The notes: generated from the letters alone by a model not told the origin. 43,561 bases of DNA from an uncultured Collinsella sp. (GCA_900758375.1 CAAERJ010000056.1:1-43561); one strand, 5' to 3'; counted from the stretch's first letter, positions 16,538-24,858 are shown. Numbers and translations: made by a program.

Positions 16538-17620
16538 TTGAAGAAAAGCAATCTGGGCTATGTGCTGGTGCTGATCGCCGCGCTTATGTGGGGCAGCATC
16601 GGAATCTTTGTAAACGGCATCTCGGCCATGGGCATTTCGTCCCAGAGCATGGCTGCCTTTCGCTTGTTGGTCGGAGCGCTTATCTTGGCGCCGGTCCTGA
16701 TGTTTATGGGCTGCCGTCCGGGTGAGGGGTCTACCGTGGCTCAGAGTCCGCTGGCCCTGTTCAGGGCAAGTCCTAAAGAGCTCGTCCCCTGCGCGCTTGT
16801 CGGTATCGTCGGTCTGGCCGCCGCCAACACCTGTTATTACGAGTGCATGGGCGAGGTGGGCATGTCCACGGCCTCGGTGCTGCTCTACACCTCACCGGTG
16901 TTTGGCGTCATGCTCGGCCGCGTGCTTTATCGCGAGGACGTGACCCCCAACAAGCTCGTTGCCATTGTCTTTAACATCGTTGGCTGCGTGCTTGCAGTGA
17001 CCAATGGCGACCTTTCCGGTTTTCATTTTTCGGTTTGGGGCGTCACATCGGGCGTGATTGCAGGCCTTTGTGGTGCGTCGCTCGCGGTGTTTAGCCGGAT
17101 AGCAACCAAGACGGTCCACCCGCTTGCTGTCACGTTTTGGGGCTTTGTATTTGGCGGTGCGGTTATGGCAGCTATCGCGGCTCCGTGGCCGGATGTCGCC
17201 GCGGCAATGTCGCCACAGCTGCTGCTGTTGTTCCTTGGCTTTGGACTCATCCCCACAGCCGTGGCTTACATCTTATATATGCAGGGTCTGTCCATGGGGC
17301 TCGAGACATCGAAAGTTCCCGTCGTAATGTCTTTCGAGACGGTCGTCACCGTACTGGTGGGCATTGGTGTCTATGCCGAGCCCGCCGGTGCGATCAAGGT
17401 TCTGGGCATTGTGCTGGTGCTCGCGTCCATCCTGATCATGAACACCGACTTCTCCAAGCTGCGCAACAGTGTGTTTGTCGGTCATGTCATTGAGAGCATG
17501 ACCTTTAAGCCCAATGCGTGGTGGACCGAAAAATCGCAGGACATGGATCTGTTTAAGGAGCGCACCGGCATCGCGCTGGAGCCCACCGTGCAGGAAAGCC
17601 CCTGGTACTTCGTGCGATAA
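16538..17620 (+). CDS. EamA/DMT-family transporter
   Basis: The 360-residue protein has ten predicted hydrophobic segments in two EamA repeats, beginning LGYVLVLIAALMWGSIGIFVN. An unusual cytoplasmic extension of roughly 55 residues follows the last helix (about 305-360, containing FKPNAWWTEKSQDMDLFKERTG). DMT transporters carry amino acids, sugars or nucleotide-like metabolites. In this context it could export the amine or amino acid released by the deglycases, or import the conjugate; this is inference. The start is TTG 16538 with CGAGGAGG just upstream. It sits between SIS 1 and the PTS genes in the same direction. Confidence 0.88.
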   Translation: MKKSNLGYVLVLIAALMWGSIGIFVNGISAMGISSQSMAAFRLLVGALILAPVLMFMGCRPGEGSTVAQSPLALFRASPKELVPCALVGIVGLAAANTCYYECMGEVGMSTASVLLYTSPVFGVMLGRVLYREDVTPNKLVAIVFNIVGCVLAVTNGDLSGFHFSVWGVTSGVIAGLCGASLAVFSRIATKTVHPLAVTFWGFVFGGAVMAAIAAPWPDVAAAMSPQLLLLFLGFGLIPTAVAYILYMQGLSMGLETSKVPVVMSFETVVTVLVGIGVYAEPAGAIKVLGIVLVLASILIMNTDFSKLRNSVFVGHVIESMTFKPNAWWTEKSQDMDLFKERTGIALEPTVQESPWYFVR

Positions 17621-17711
17621 GGGATTGGCGCGGCGTCTGATCGGGCACCGCCTGGTCAGCGCCGACCTGCCCTGCGCCAACGTTACGAGTACGTTAAACC
17701 CGTCAACGGTC

Positions 17712-17786
17712 GTTTTTCACCCGCGAACGGTCTTTATACTAATTAGCAATATCCGCAACGTATAAGACGTTATAATGACCATAACG
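17712..17786 (+). promoter_or_regulatory. Promoter and putative operator of the PTS operon
   Basis: A -10 TATACT lies at 17735-17740 with a weak T-rich -35. AACGGTC followed by a T-rich stretch is repeated at about 17705 and 17727. Downstream of the -10, GTATAAGAC, CGTTATA and ATAACG (17760-17786) form an inverted and direct repeat cluster ending at the Shine-Dalgarno sequence. A bound repressor there would block elongation or initiation. The region 17621-17700 holds a GC-rich foldable stretch (TTGGCGC...GCGCCAA) without a T-run. Confidence 0.45.
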
Positions 17787-17802
17787 AAAAGGAGGAGGCA
17801 AG

Positions 17803-18726
17803 ATGAATCAGATCATTCTCGCATCTCATGGCGGCCTGGCCGCAGGCGCCAAAGACACGCTCGAGATGGTTCTCGGCGACGTGTCGAACGTCCACGTCGT
17901 GTCGCTTGCTCGTGACGACAAGGAGCCCATCACCAATAAGGTGGACGCCATGATCGCCACGTTCAACGCGGACGACACCGTCTATGTGCTGACCGATATG
18001 CTCGGCAGCTCGGTCAACAACAACATGGTCGAGCTTTCCAAGAACGGCACGAAGTTCACGGTTGTCAGCGGTTTCAACATCCCGCTGGCGCTCACGCTTG
18101 CTATGAGCCCCGTCCCCGTCAAGGGTGCCGAGCTCGCAGCCCTCATCAACGAGGCCCGCACCGGTCTGACCAACCCCAACGCACCGGTCGAGGTCGCCGC
18201 GGCTCCCGCCAAGAAGGCCAAGGCATCCCGTCACAGCTCCGGTCCCGCCAAGATCGTCCTCGCACGTCTTGACTACCGTCTGCTGCACGGCCAGGTCGTC
18301 TTTACCTGGACCACCAAGGTTCAGGCCGAGCGCATCATCGTCGTCGACAACGCTGCCGCCAACGATGACATCAAGAAGGGCGCTCTTAAGCTGGCCAAGC
18401 CCCAGGGCGTGCGCCTGAACGTCTTCACCGTCGAGCGTGCCCTCGCCAAGATGGACAAGCTCAACACCCTCGGTGAGCGCGTCATGTTCGTCTTTGGCAA
18501 CACGGCCGAGATGCTGCAGTTCTGCCAGGGCTACAAGCTCGACGCCATCAACCTGGGCGCCACCGCCAACCACGACGGTGCCGATCAGATTGGCGGCAAG
18601 GACAGCTCCGTCTTCCTCGACGCCACCCAGAAGGCCGACGTCAACCAGCTGCTCGACATGGGCATCAAGCTCTATGTCCAGCAGACCCCTACGTATCAGA
18701 GCGTCGACATCGACGCCAAGCTGTAA
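17803..18726 (+). CDS. Mannose-family PTS EIIAB fusion
   Basis: The 307-residue protein joins EIIA (residues about 1-130; phosphorylated His9 in ILASHGGLA) by an Ala/Lys-rich linker (about 131-148) to EIIB (about 149-307; phosphorylated His162 in LDYRLLHGQV). It would pass phosphate from HPr to the sugar entering through EIIC and EIID. In Salmonella the gfr operon uses separate mannose-family EIIA and EIIB proteins for glucoselysine/fructoselysine; fused forms are common in this PTS family. It has RBS AAAAGGAGGAGG. EIIC follows after 36 bp. Neighbouring SIS deglycases suggest a glycated amine substrate. Confidence 0.94.
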   Translation: MNQIILASHGGLAAGAKDTLEMVLGDVSNVHVVSLARDDKEPITNKVDAMIATFNADDTVYVLTDMLGSSVNNNMVELSKNGTKFTVVSGFNIPLALTLAMSPVPVKGAELAALINEARTGLTNPNAPVEVAAAPAKKAKASRHSSGPAKIVLARLDYRLLHGQVVFTWTTKVQAERIIVVDNAAANDDIKKGALKLAKPQGVRLNVFTVERALAKMDKLNTLGERVMFVFGNTAEMLQFCQGYKLDAINLGATANHDGADQIGGKDSSVFLDATQKADVNQLLDMGIKLYVQQTPTYQSVDIDAKL

Positions 18727-18762
18727 TCAACCAGGCTTTTGCCTGACTGAAAGGAGAAGGGT

Positions 18763-19557
18763 ATGAATACGTTCATCAGTGCGGTGCTCGTCGGCCTCGT
18801 CGGCGTGTTCTGCATGTGGGACTCCCGCCTGCTCGGTCGTCTTAACTTCGAGCAGCCCCTCGTTGGCGCTACGCTCGTCGGTCTGCTGCTGGGCGATGTG
18901 CCCACCGGTCTTGCCGTCGGTGCCGCCGTCGAGCTCGTGTCCATGGGCCTGGTGCAGGTCGGCGCCGCCGTTCCGCCCGATATGGTCCTGGGCGGCATCG
19001 TGGCCGCTGCCTTTGCGTGCCTGACCGATGCTTCCGCCGAGACCGCCATGACGATCGCCATCCCGGTCGCCGTCCTGGGTCAGCTCCTCGGCATCGTGTT
19101 CCGTTCCATCATCGCCGCCCTCACCCATGTGGCAGATAACGCGATCGATAACGGAAAGTTCAAGACCGCCTACCGTATGCACATCTGCGCCGGCTCCGGT
19201 CTGTACGCCGTCATGTACTTCCTGCCGATCTTCCTCGCCGTCTTTGTTGGCACCGACCTGGTTCAGGCCATCGTCAACATGGTTCCCGAGTGGCTGTCCA
19301 CTGGTCTTAACGTTTCGACCAAGATCATGACTGCCTACGGCTTGGCCCTGCTGCTCACCATGATGATCAAGAAGGGTATGACTCCGTTCCTGTTCATCGG
19401 TTTCCTGCTCGCCGCTTACCTCAACCTGTCCGTCATCGCGGTCGCTCTGATCGGTGTGTGCCTGGCTGTCGTCTTCATGGGCTTCAAGTTCAACGGTTCC
19501 CATGCAGCCGCCGGTGTCGATTCCGACTACGATCCGCTCGAAGACGACGAAGACTAA
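18763..19557 (+). CDS. Mannose-family PTS EIIC permease
   Basis: The 264-residue membrane protein matches the EIIC-sorbose/mannose family (starting with FISAVLVGLVGVFCMWDSRLLG and containing RLNFEQPLVGATLVGLLLGD). About seven to eight hydrophobic segments are followed by an acidic tail (DYDPLEDDED). EIIC with EIID forms the sugar channel. RBS GAAAGGAGAAGGG precedes ATG 18763. EIID starts 13 bp after its stop, so the two are surely cotranscribed. Confidence 0.94.
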   Translation: MNTFISAVLVGLVGVFCMWDSRLLGRLNFEQPLVGATLVGLLLGDVPTGLAVGAAVELVSMGLVQVGAAVPPDMVLGGIVAAAFACLTDASAETAMTIAIPVAVLGQLLGIVFRSIIAALTHVADNAIDNGKFKTAYRMHICAGSGLYAVMYFLPIFLAVFVGTDLVQAIVNMVPEWLSTGLNVSTKIMTAYGLALLLTMMIKKGMTPFLFIGFLLAAYLNLSVIAVALIGVCLAVVFMGFKFNGSHAAAGVDSDYDPLEDDED

Positions 19558-19570
19558 GGAGGAACACACT

Positions 19571-20404
19571 ATGGCAACCGCAACCAAGGACGTGTCCCTG
19601 AACAAGAAGGTCAGCCAGTTCTTCTGGCGCTCCTGGGCCATCCAGGCCTCTTGGAACTACGAGCGTCAGATGAACATGGGCTTCCTCTACGGCATGGTTC
19701 CCACGCTCGATCGCCTCTATCCGGATGAGTCCGACCCCAAGCAGCTCGCTGCTAAGAAAGAGGCTTACCACCGTCACATGGCGTTCTACAACTGCACCCC
19801 GCAGACGAGCGCTTTCATCCTGGGCCTCGCCGCCTCCATGGAGGAGGAGTACGCCAAGGATCCCGAGAACTTCGATCCCGATTCGATCAACGCGGTCAAG
19901 ACCTCCCTTATGGGTCCGCTTTCCGGCATCGGTGACTCCTTCTTCCAGGGCACCATCCGCGTTATCGCCTTTGGCCTGGGCGTTCAGCTGGCTCAGCAGG
20001 GCTCCATCATGGGCCCGATCCTGGCCATGCTCATTTCCATCGTGCCCTCCGTGCTGATCACTTGGTTCGCAGCCAAGATGGGCTATCAGGGCGGTCACGA
20101 GTACCTGAGCAAGCTTCAGGGCGGCGACCTCATGGAGAAGCTCATGTATGTCTGCGGCATCGTGGGTCTTATGTCCGTGGGCGGCATGATCGCTACGCTG
20201 ATCGGCGCCACCACCCCGCTGCAGTTCGCTGAGGGCACCGTCGTTATCCAGGACATCCTGGACGGCATGATGCCTCAGATGATCTCCCTCGGCCTCACCG
20301 GCCTTATGTACTGGCTCATCAAGAAGAACGTCAACACCGGTTGGCTTCTCGTGATCGCCATCGTGGGCGGCATCGCCCTCTCCGCGGCCGGCATCCTGGC
20401 CTAG
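19571..20404 (+). CDS. Mannose-family PTS EIID component
   Basis: This 277-residue protein is a standard EIID: FFWRSWAIQASWNYERQMN near the start, the SLMGPLSGIGDSFFQGT stretch, and C-terminal hydrophobic segments. It pairs with EIIC in the membrane. The frame extends upstream to 19454 inside the EIIC gene, but ATG 19571 is correct since AAGGAGGAA precedes it and EIID homology begins there. A 197-bp gap with two hairpins separates it from SIS 2, which likely lowers or processes downstream mRNA. Confidence 0.94.
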   Translation: MATATKDVSLNKKVSQFFWRSWAIQASWNYERQMNMGFLYGMVPTLDRLYPDESDPKQLAAKKEAYHRHMAFYNCTPQTSAFILGLAASMEEEYAKDPENFDPDSINAVKTSLMGPLSGIGDSFFQGTIRVIAFGLGVQLAQQGSIMGPILAMLISIVPSVLITWFAAKMGYQGGHEYLSKLQGGDLMEKLMYVCGIVGLMSVGGMIATLIGATTPLQFAEGTVVIQDILDGMMPQMISLGLTGLMYWLIKKNVNTGWLLVIAIVGGIALSAAGILA

Positions 20405-20437
20405 TCGCGACCAAGCGTCTAACCGCTTTCCCCGGGG

Positions 20438-20470
20438 AGCCTGTCTGGCATCCCATACCCCAGGCAGGCT
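20438..20470 (+). other. Intercistronic stem-loop after EIID
   Basis: AGCCTGTCTGG (20438-20448) pairs with CCAGGCAGGCT (20460-20470) over 11 bp with one G-U pair. No T-run follows, so it is probably an mRNA stabiliser or attenuator rather than a full terminator. Confidence 0.6.
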
Positions 20471-20483
20471 TCCATCCCTATAC

Positions 20484-20509
20484 GTGACAAAGGGCAGTCC
20501 CTTTGTCAC
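20484..20509. repeat. Perfect palindrome between EIID and SIS 2
   Basis: GTGACAAAGGG (20484-20494) and CCCTTTGTCAC (20499-20509) form a perfect 11-bp hairpin with a CAGT loop. It sits 93 bp before the SIS 2 start. Confidence 0.75.
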
Positions 20510-20601
20510 ATCCTCAACGGGCCGGCGACTCGGTCCAAATCACGGTAACCCTGCGTGCGCCCGGCAATGTGGCGCCGCAAAAATCGAAAGGAATGTGTCA
20601 G

Positions 20602-21585
20602 ATGTACGAGATCGACCTTAACCTCCCTAAGCAGATCGTCGCTGACGTCCTGTCCAACCACGAGATCCACAGCGTCGCCTTCGTCGGCTGCGGTGCTTCC
20701 ATGTCCGACCTGTACCCCGCCAAGTACTTCCTGGCCAACAACACGGACAAGCTGAACGTTCAGATCTTCACCGCTAACGAGTTCAACTACGACACGCCCT
20801 CCTGGGTCAACGAGCACACCTTCGTGATCACCTGCTCCCTCGGTGGCTCCACGCCCGAGACCGTCGAGGCCAACAAGACCGCCAAGAAGCACAACTGCCC
20901 GGTCGTCTCCCTCACCAACAAGGCTGGCTCCGCTCTGACCGTCGACGCCGACCACGTCATCGTCCACGGCTTCCACGCCAACTACGCTGCCAAGTGCGAG
21001 AAGCCCGGCTACGCCATCGCTCTTGCTCTCGAGATCCTTCAGCAGACCGAGGGTTATGACCACTACGAGGACATGATCACCGGCCTCACCAACATCTTCG
21101 ATCTCTGCGAGAACGCCGCTCAGCACTGCAAGAAGCTCGCCAAGAAGTTCGCCGAGGACTTCAAGGACGACAAGATGATCTACTTCATGGCTTCCGGTGC
21201 CTCCGAGAAGATGGCTTATTCTCACGCCGCCTTCCTGTTCACCGAGATGCAGTGGATCGACGCCGCCGCCTACAACACCGGCGAGTACTTCCACGGCCCG
21301 TTCGAGGTTTCCACCGAGGGTAAGCCCTACGTCTTCTTCATGTCCGATGGCGCCACCCGTCCGATGGACGCCCGCGCCCTCACCTTCCTTGAGCGCATGG
21401 GCGCCAAGGTCGCTCTGATCGACTCCAAGGACTACGGCCTGGCTGACGCCGTGCCCGCGAGCGTCATCACCTACTTCAACCCGCTGCTGCACCTCGCCGT
21501 TATGCGTGAGTACGGCAACCAGATCGCCGAGGCCCGTCAGCACCCGCTGACCATGCGTCGCTACATGTGGAAGCTTTCCTACTAA
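20602..21585 (+). CDS. SIS-domain sugar-amine 6-phosphate deglycase (FrlB/GfrF-like) 2
   Basis: The 327-residue protein has two SIS domains with phosphate loops FVGCGASMSD and CSLGGSTPET. The catalytic pair Glu215 (TEMQW) and His231 (GEYFHGPFE) are 16 residues apart as in GlmS. It ends MRRYMWKLSY. It lies directly after the PTS genes and is the best candidate for the enzyme acting on the PTS product, releasing glucose 6-phosphate from a glycated amino acid. ATG 20602 is chosen: AAAGGA at 20587-20592 leaves no space for ATG 20593. A strong terminator follows. Confidence 0.9.
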   Translation: MYEIDLNLPKQIVADVLSNHEIHSVAFVGCGASMSDLYPAKYFLANNTDKLNVQIFTANEFNYDTPSWVNEHTFVITCSLGGSTPETVEANKTAKKHNCPVVSLTNKAGSALTVDADHVIVHGFHANYAAKCEKPGYAIALALEILQQTEGYDHYEDMITGLTNIFDLCENAAQHCKKLAKKFAEDFKDDKMIYFMASGASEKMAYSHAAFLFTEMQWIDAAAYNTGEYFHGPFEVSTEGKPYVFFMSDGATRPMDARALTFLERMGAKVALIDSKDYGLADAVPASVITYFNPLLHLAVMREYGNQIAEARQHPLTMRRYMWKLSY

Positions 21586-21618
21586 TCACAAGTAAGTAGA
21601 CCTTACGGGTTGATTGAG

Positions 21619-21651
21619 AGGGGATGGGGTTTGCGCCCCGTCCCCTTTTTT
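21619..21651 (+). terminator. Rho-independent terminator of the PTS/deglycase operon
   Basis: GGGGATGGGG (21620-21629) pairs with CCCCGTCCCC (21636-21645), followed by six T. Confidence 0.88.
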
Positions 21652-21686
21652 GCTCTGGGGAGGGCGTGTCTGTCGTGTCGCAAAAC

Positions 21687-21730
21687 CCCAGATGAAACCT
21701 ACCAAAATAAACCTGTCCCTTTTTGGCAGG
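21687..21730 (+). repeat. 44-nt palindromic repeat, copy B
   Basis: It begins CCCAGATGAAACC, then CCTACCAAAA (stem), TAAACCTGTCCC (loop) and TTTTTGGCAGG (stem). It ends two bases before the GGGAGGAG Shine-Dalgarno of the HAD gene. Confidence 0.8.
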
Positions 21731-21745
21731 TGGGAGGAGATGCGT

Positions 21746-22375
21746 ATGATCAAGGCAGTGCTGTTTGACATGGACGGCGTGCTGGTCGATACCGAGTGGT
21801 TCTACAACCGTCGTCGCGTAGCGTTTATGGAGGAGAAGGGGTTCCACTTTGACGAGATTCCCGATCTTTCGGGGTCTAACGAGCCTGCCATTTGGGAGGC
21901 GCTGGTGCCCGACGATGTTGAGCTGCGCGAGCGCCTGCGCGTGGAGTACAAGCAGGTTTATAGCCCGGACCATCCCGTTCCGTATGCCGAGCTGCTCAAC
22001 GAGCAGGCGGAGCCGGTGATGCGTGAGCTGCACGAGCGCGGCGTGAAGTGCGCCATCGCGAGCTCGTCCTATCGCGAGCTTATTGACGAGCTGGTGGAGA
22101 TTGCCGGTATCGCCGACGTGCTGGACTACACCATCAGTGGTCACGAGTGCAGCGCGTTTAAGCCCGACCCCGAGATCTACCTGCGCGCCATGGAGGCGCT
22201 GGGGGTGGAGCCTGCCGAGTGCCTGGTTATCGAGGATTCGCCTTTGGGCATCGAGGCCGGCAAGCGCTCCGGCGCCCGCGTCCTGGCGCTGCGTCCGCAC
22301 GAGGGCGTCAACCTCGATCAATCGCGAGCCGATGCCGTTATCGATAATCTGACCGACATTTTGGCCGCTTTGTAA
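21746..22375 (+). CDS. HAD-family sugar-phosphate phosphatase / phosphoglucomutase-like
   Basis: The 209-residue protein has all HAD motifs: FDMDGVLVDT (nucleophile Asp8, acid/base Asp10), IASSS (motif II), Lys in AFKPDPEIY (motif III) and VIEDSPLGIEAGK (motif IV), with a helical cap between motifs I and II. This is the beta-phosphoglucomutase/2-deoxyglucose-6-phosphatase group, so a hexose phosphate substrate is likely. ATG 21746 is preferred because GGGAGGAG (21732-21739) touches the other ATG at 21740. A role with the neighbouring sugar-amine genes is possible but a terminator separates them. Confidence 0.88.
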   Translation: MIKAVLFDMDGVLVDTEWFYNRRRVAFMEEKGFHFDEIPDLSGSNEPAIWEALVPDDVELRERLRVEYKQVYSPDHPVPYAELLNEQAEPVMRELHERGVKCAIASSSYRELIDELVEIAGIADVLDYTISGHECSAFKPDPEIYLRAMEALGVEPAECLVIEDSPLGIEAGKRSGARVLALRPHEGVNLDQSRADAVIDNLTDILAAL

Positions 22376-22472
22376 TGTCAATCCGCCGCGAGAAGCACGG
22401 GTTCAAACGTTTTTTGCGGTGGACTGGCTCAATTTGGTTTCGATTTTGATCCGTTTGGCTTCGATTCGGGCT

Positions 22473-22591
22473 AAGTGAGTAGACTTTTTGGCGCAGGCCG
22501 AGCACAAAGTGCATCTGCTCTAGTAAAACCGCAGGTCACAGGGGTGGCGGTTTTGGGTGTGCTCGGCAGATCGTAAAAAGTCTACTCACTT
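22473..22591. repeat. 119-bp palindromic element with nested stems
   Basis: AAGTGAGTAGACTTTTT (22473-22489) and its exact reverse complement (22575-22591) form the ends. Symmetric 7-nt unpaired stretches follow, then GCCGAGCACA/TGTGCTCGGC (22497-22506, 22558-22567) and AAAACCGC/GCGGTTTT (22525-22532, 22547-22554). The remaining 22376-22730 gap holds no gene; a TACAAT -10-like box at 22680-22685 may serve yitT. Confidence 0.8.
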
Positions 22592-22730
22592 GTAATTTGG
22601 GCCTTTGGTCGTGGGGGTTGCTGGTCCCGCTTTGGTTGTCGAGAGAGGGTGAATTGAAGGGCCCCCGCACGCTCCATGCTACAATCGCGGGCATGCCCCA
22701 CAACTACATCTGCCTTCGAAGGGAGCCTAC

Positions 22731-23738
22731 GTGGCGAACGCCATCGATCAGCTCACGGACCGCGTGCTCGTGCTCGGCCGCCTTACCATCGTCCGCCGCG
22801 CCATCACCGCCGTAGCGGTCACAATTTCGGCCGTTCTCCAGACATTTCTGATCCAGGCGTTCATTCGGCCCGCCGACCTGCTTCCGAGCGGTCTTACCGG
22901 CGTCGCGGTCCTGCTCGATCGCGTTACCTCGCTTGGCGGTGTTCACATCGACATCTCGCTCGGTATGCTCGCGCTCAACATCCCCGTGGCGCTCCTATGC
23001 TGGAGCGGCATCAGCAAGCGCTTCGTCATCTTCTCGATGATGCAGGTCGTGCTCTCATCGCTGTTCCTCAACATCTTTCACTTCGCCCCGTTTTTGGGCG
23101 ACAAGATTATGCTCATCATTTTTGGCGGCGTGGTCTCGGGTCTGGGCGCTGCCATCGCGCTAAAGTCCGGCGCATCCACCGGCGGCACCGACTTTATCGC
23201 GCTGTGGGTCTCCAACCACACAGGCAAGACTATCTGGGGCGTCATCTTTGGTTTCAACTGCTTTATCCTGGCGATCTTTGGCTTTATGTTTGGCTGGGAC
23301 AACGCGGCGTACTCCATCGTGTTCCAGTTTATTTCGACCAAGACCATCGACAGTTTCTATCGTCGCTACGACCGTGTGACGTTGCAGATCACGACGCGCA
23401 AGGCAGACGAAGTCATGACCGCCTATGTTGACCATTTTCAGCACGGCATTAGCTGTGCCGAGGTCATCGGCGGATACAGCCGCGAAAAGATGTACCTGCT
23501 GCACGCCGTTGTCTCGACCTACGAGAGCCAGGACATTATCAAGTTAGTGTGCGACATTGATCCCGGCGCCGTGATCAATGTGTTCCACACGCTCAACTTT
23601 GTGGGCGGCTGGTGGGGCGGTCATGTCGACGAGCCCATGCCCACGGCCGTACCCGATCCCGACAAGCCCGCGCGCATGGCCAGCAGGCAGGCGCGCCTCA
23701 GCGAGCAGGACAGCCTGCAGCAGGACGACGGCAAGTAG
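22731..23738 (+). CDS. YitT-family membrane protein (DUF161/DUF2179)
   Basis: The 335-residue protein has an N-terminal YitT membrane domain with about five or six hydrophobic segments (residues 20-200, including FIRPADLLPSGLTGVAVLL and LKSGASTGGTDFIAL). A cytoplasmic DUF2179 domain follows (about 215-300, with ITTRKADEVM and GGYSREKMYLLHAVVS), then a charged tail. YitT proteins are conserved membrane proteins whose transported molecule is poorly defined. GTG 22731 is the start, with GAAGGGAG upstream. A terminator hairpin follows. Confidence 0.9.
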   Translation: MANAIDQLTDRVLVLGRLTIVRRAITAVAVTISAVLQTFLIQAFIRPADLLPSGLTGVAVLLDRVTSLGGVHIDISLGMLALNIPVALLCWSGISKRFVIFSMMQVVLSSLFLNIFHFAPFLGDKIMLIIFGGVVSGLGAAIALKSGASTGGTDFIALWVSNHTGKTIWGVIFGFNCFILAIFGFMFGWDNAAYSIVFQFISTKTIDSFYRRYDRVTLQITTRKADEVMTAYVDHFQHGISCAEVIGGYSREKMYLLHAVVSTYESQDIIKLVCDIDPGAVINVFHTLNFVGGWWGGHVDEPMPTAVPDPDKPARMASRQARLSEQDSLQQDDGK

Positions 23739-23778
23739 GGTTTTAGCATTTTGCCGGCCAAGCGCAGCCCATCCGAAT

Positions 23779-23820
23779 GAGCCCCTCGAAAGTCCCGCTG
23801 CTTTCGAGGGGCTCTCGTTT
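23779..23820 (+). terminator. Terminator hairpin of yitT
   Basis: GAGCCCCTCGAAAG (23779-23792) pairs perfectly with CTTTCGAGGGGCTC (23801-23814), then TCGTTT. The T-run is weak. Confidence 0.7.
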
Positions 23821-23821
23821 G

Positions 23822-23865
23822 CCCAGATAAAACCTACCAAAATGAAGCTGTCGCTTTTTGGTAGG
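23822..23865 (+). repeat. 44-nt palindromic repeat, copy C
   Basis: CCCAGATAAAACC is followed by CCTACCAAAA, a variant loop TGAAGCTGTCGC and TTTTTGGTAGG, then GGAGGG. It lies between the yitT terminator and gntR2. Confidence 0.8.
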
Positions 23866-23905
23866 GAGGGTGTATCGTTTTATCAATATGAGGTAACATG
23901 AACCT

Positions 23906-23934
23906 AGATGTTATATACGTATTAGTTATTTCGA
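23906..23934. promoter_or_regulatory. Putative operator of gntR2
   Basis: GTTATATAC (23910-23918) inside an A/T-rich stretch is the exact reverse complement of GTATATAAC upstream of the EamA gene (16479-16487). It is continued by the palindrome ATACGTAT. Autoregulation by GntR2 is inferred. Confidence 0.35.
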
Positions 23935-23957
23935 TATTTCATTAAGAGTGATTAGAT

Positions 23958-24677
23958 ATGCCATCGCCCAAAAATGCACCGCTTTACCAGCAGATTTACG
24001 ACGAAATCAAGGATGCGATCGAGAAAGGTGTTTATGCACCCAAGGAGCGTATTCCGTCCGAGCTCGAGCTTGCCGAGCAGTACGAGGTGAGCCGCATTAC
24101 GGTGCGCCGCGCCGTCGAGGAGCTGTGCTCCGATGGCTACCTGGTTAAGCAGCAGGGCCGTGGCACCTTTGTCTCCACGCCGCACATCAACCGCCAGTTT
24201 CACGCCTCGACGCTGCAGACGTTTACCGCGCTGTGTGCCGGCAACGGCATGAAGGCCGGTGCACATGTGGTCGATCGCCAGATTGTGCCGGCGCGCCAAA
24301 ACGAGATGGAGTTCTTTGGCCTGCAGAAGGATGCGCTACTGCTGCATATCAAGCGCGTGCGTACGGCCGACGGCGAGCCCATATTTGAGGAGAACATCTT
24401 TGTGCCGTTTGACGCCTACCGTGAGCTGTTGACGGCCGATCTTGAGGACAAGTCGATTTTTGCTGAGGTCGAGCGTGTTGGCGGAACGCCGATTGTCTCG
24501 GTTGGCTACCGTACGGTCGAGGCCGTTCGCGCCAATGCCGAGCAGGCGGCCGAGCTGGGCATTGCCCCGCATGATCCGCTGCTCAACCTGCGCGCCGGCT
24601 TTACCGGTCCCAACGATGAGCCGGTCCTGATGGGTAAGCAGTACTACGTGGGATCGCGCTACGTCATGGTCATGTAG
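23958..24677 (+). CDS. GntR-family (HutC/UTRA) regulator 2
   Basis: The 239-residue protein has a winged helix (residues about 8-75, IPSELELAEQYEVSRITVRRAVEEL and KQQGRGTFV) and a UTRA domain (about 90-235, ending GSRYVMVM). It resembles regulator 3 (27033) more than regulator 1: both share LYQQ near the N terminus, the phrase ITVRRA/VTVRRA and the GSRYV ending. The RBS is weak (AAGAG). It likely controls part of the sugar-amine region; the shared GTATATAAC motif points to the EamA and PTS promoters. Confidence 0.92.
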   Translation: MPSPKNAPLYQQIYDEIKDAIEKGVYAPKERIPSELELAEQYEVSRITVRRAVEELCSDGYLVKQQGRGTFVSTPHINRQFHASTLQTFTALCAGNGMKAGAHVVDRQIVPARQNEMEFFGLQKDALLLHIKRVRTADGEPIFEENIFVPFDAYRELLTADLEDKSIFAEVERVGGTPIVSVGYRTVEAVRANAEQAAELGIAPHDPLLNLRAGFTGPNDEPVLMGKQYYVGSRYVMVM

Positions 24678-24684
24678 GGTTGGT

Positions 24685-24708
24685 TCCGCCGTTCTGACGA
24701 ACGGCGGA
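24685..24708 (+). terminator. Hairpin after gntR2
   Basis: TCCGCCGTTC and GAACGGCGGA form a perfect 10-bp stem with TGAC loop just after the stop codon. No T-run follows, so terminator activity is uncertain. Confidence 0.5.
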
Positions 24709-24710
24709 CC

Positions 24711-24826
24711 GGTCGACGCTGCAAGCCCGCCAGAGCGGCAACCTGCCTTTCAACTTCGGCGGCATGATCAGAAGATCAATGCCGCCTTGTTTCAAGGCAC
24801 CTTGCTCGCCCTGGCGGGCTTTCGCT
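24711..24826 (+). repeat. Structured multi-hairpin intergenic element, copy 2
   Basis: GGTCGACGCTGCAA (24711-24724) is followed by the outer stem GCCCGCCAG (24725-24733)/CTGGCGGGC (24811-24819). The inner hairpins are GGCGGCATGATC (24758-24769)/GATCAATGCCGCC (24774-24786) and CCTTG/CAAGG. CACCTTGC precedes the 3' arm and TTTCGCT ends the element. See copy 1 at 11549. Confidence 0.6.
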
Positions 24827-24858
24827 GACATTGCCAAAACATCGACTACCCACAGAAT

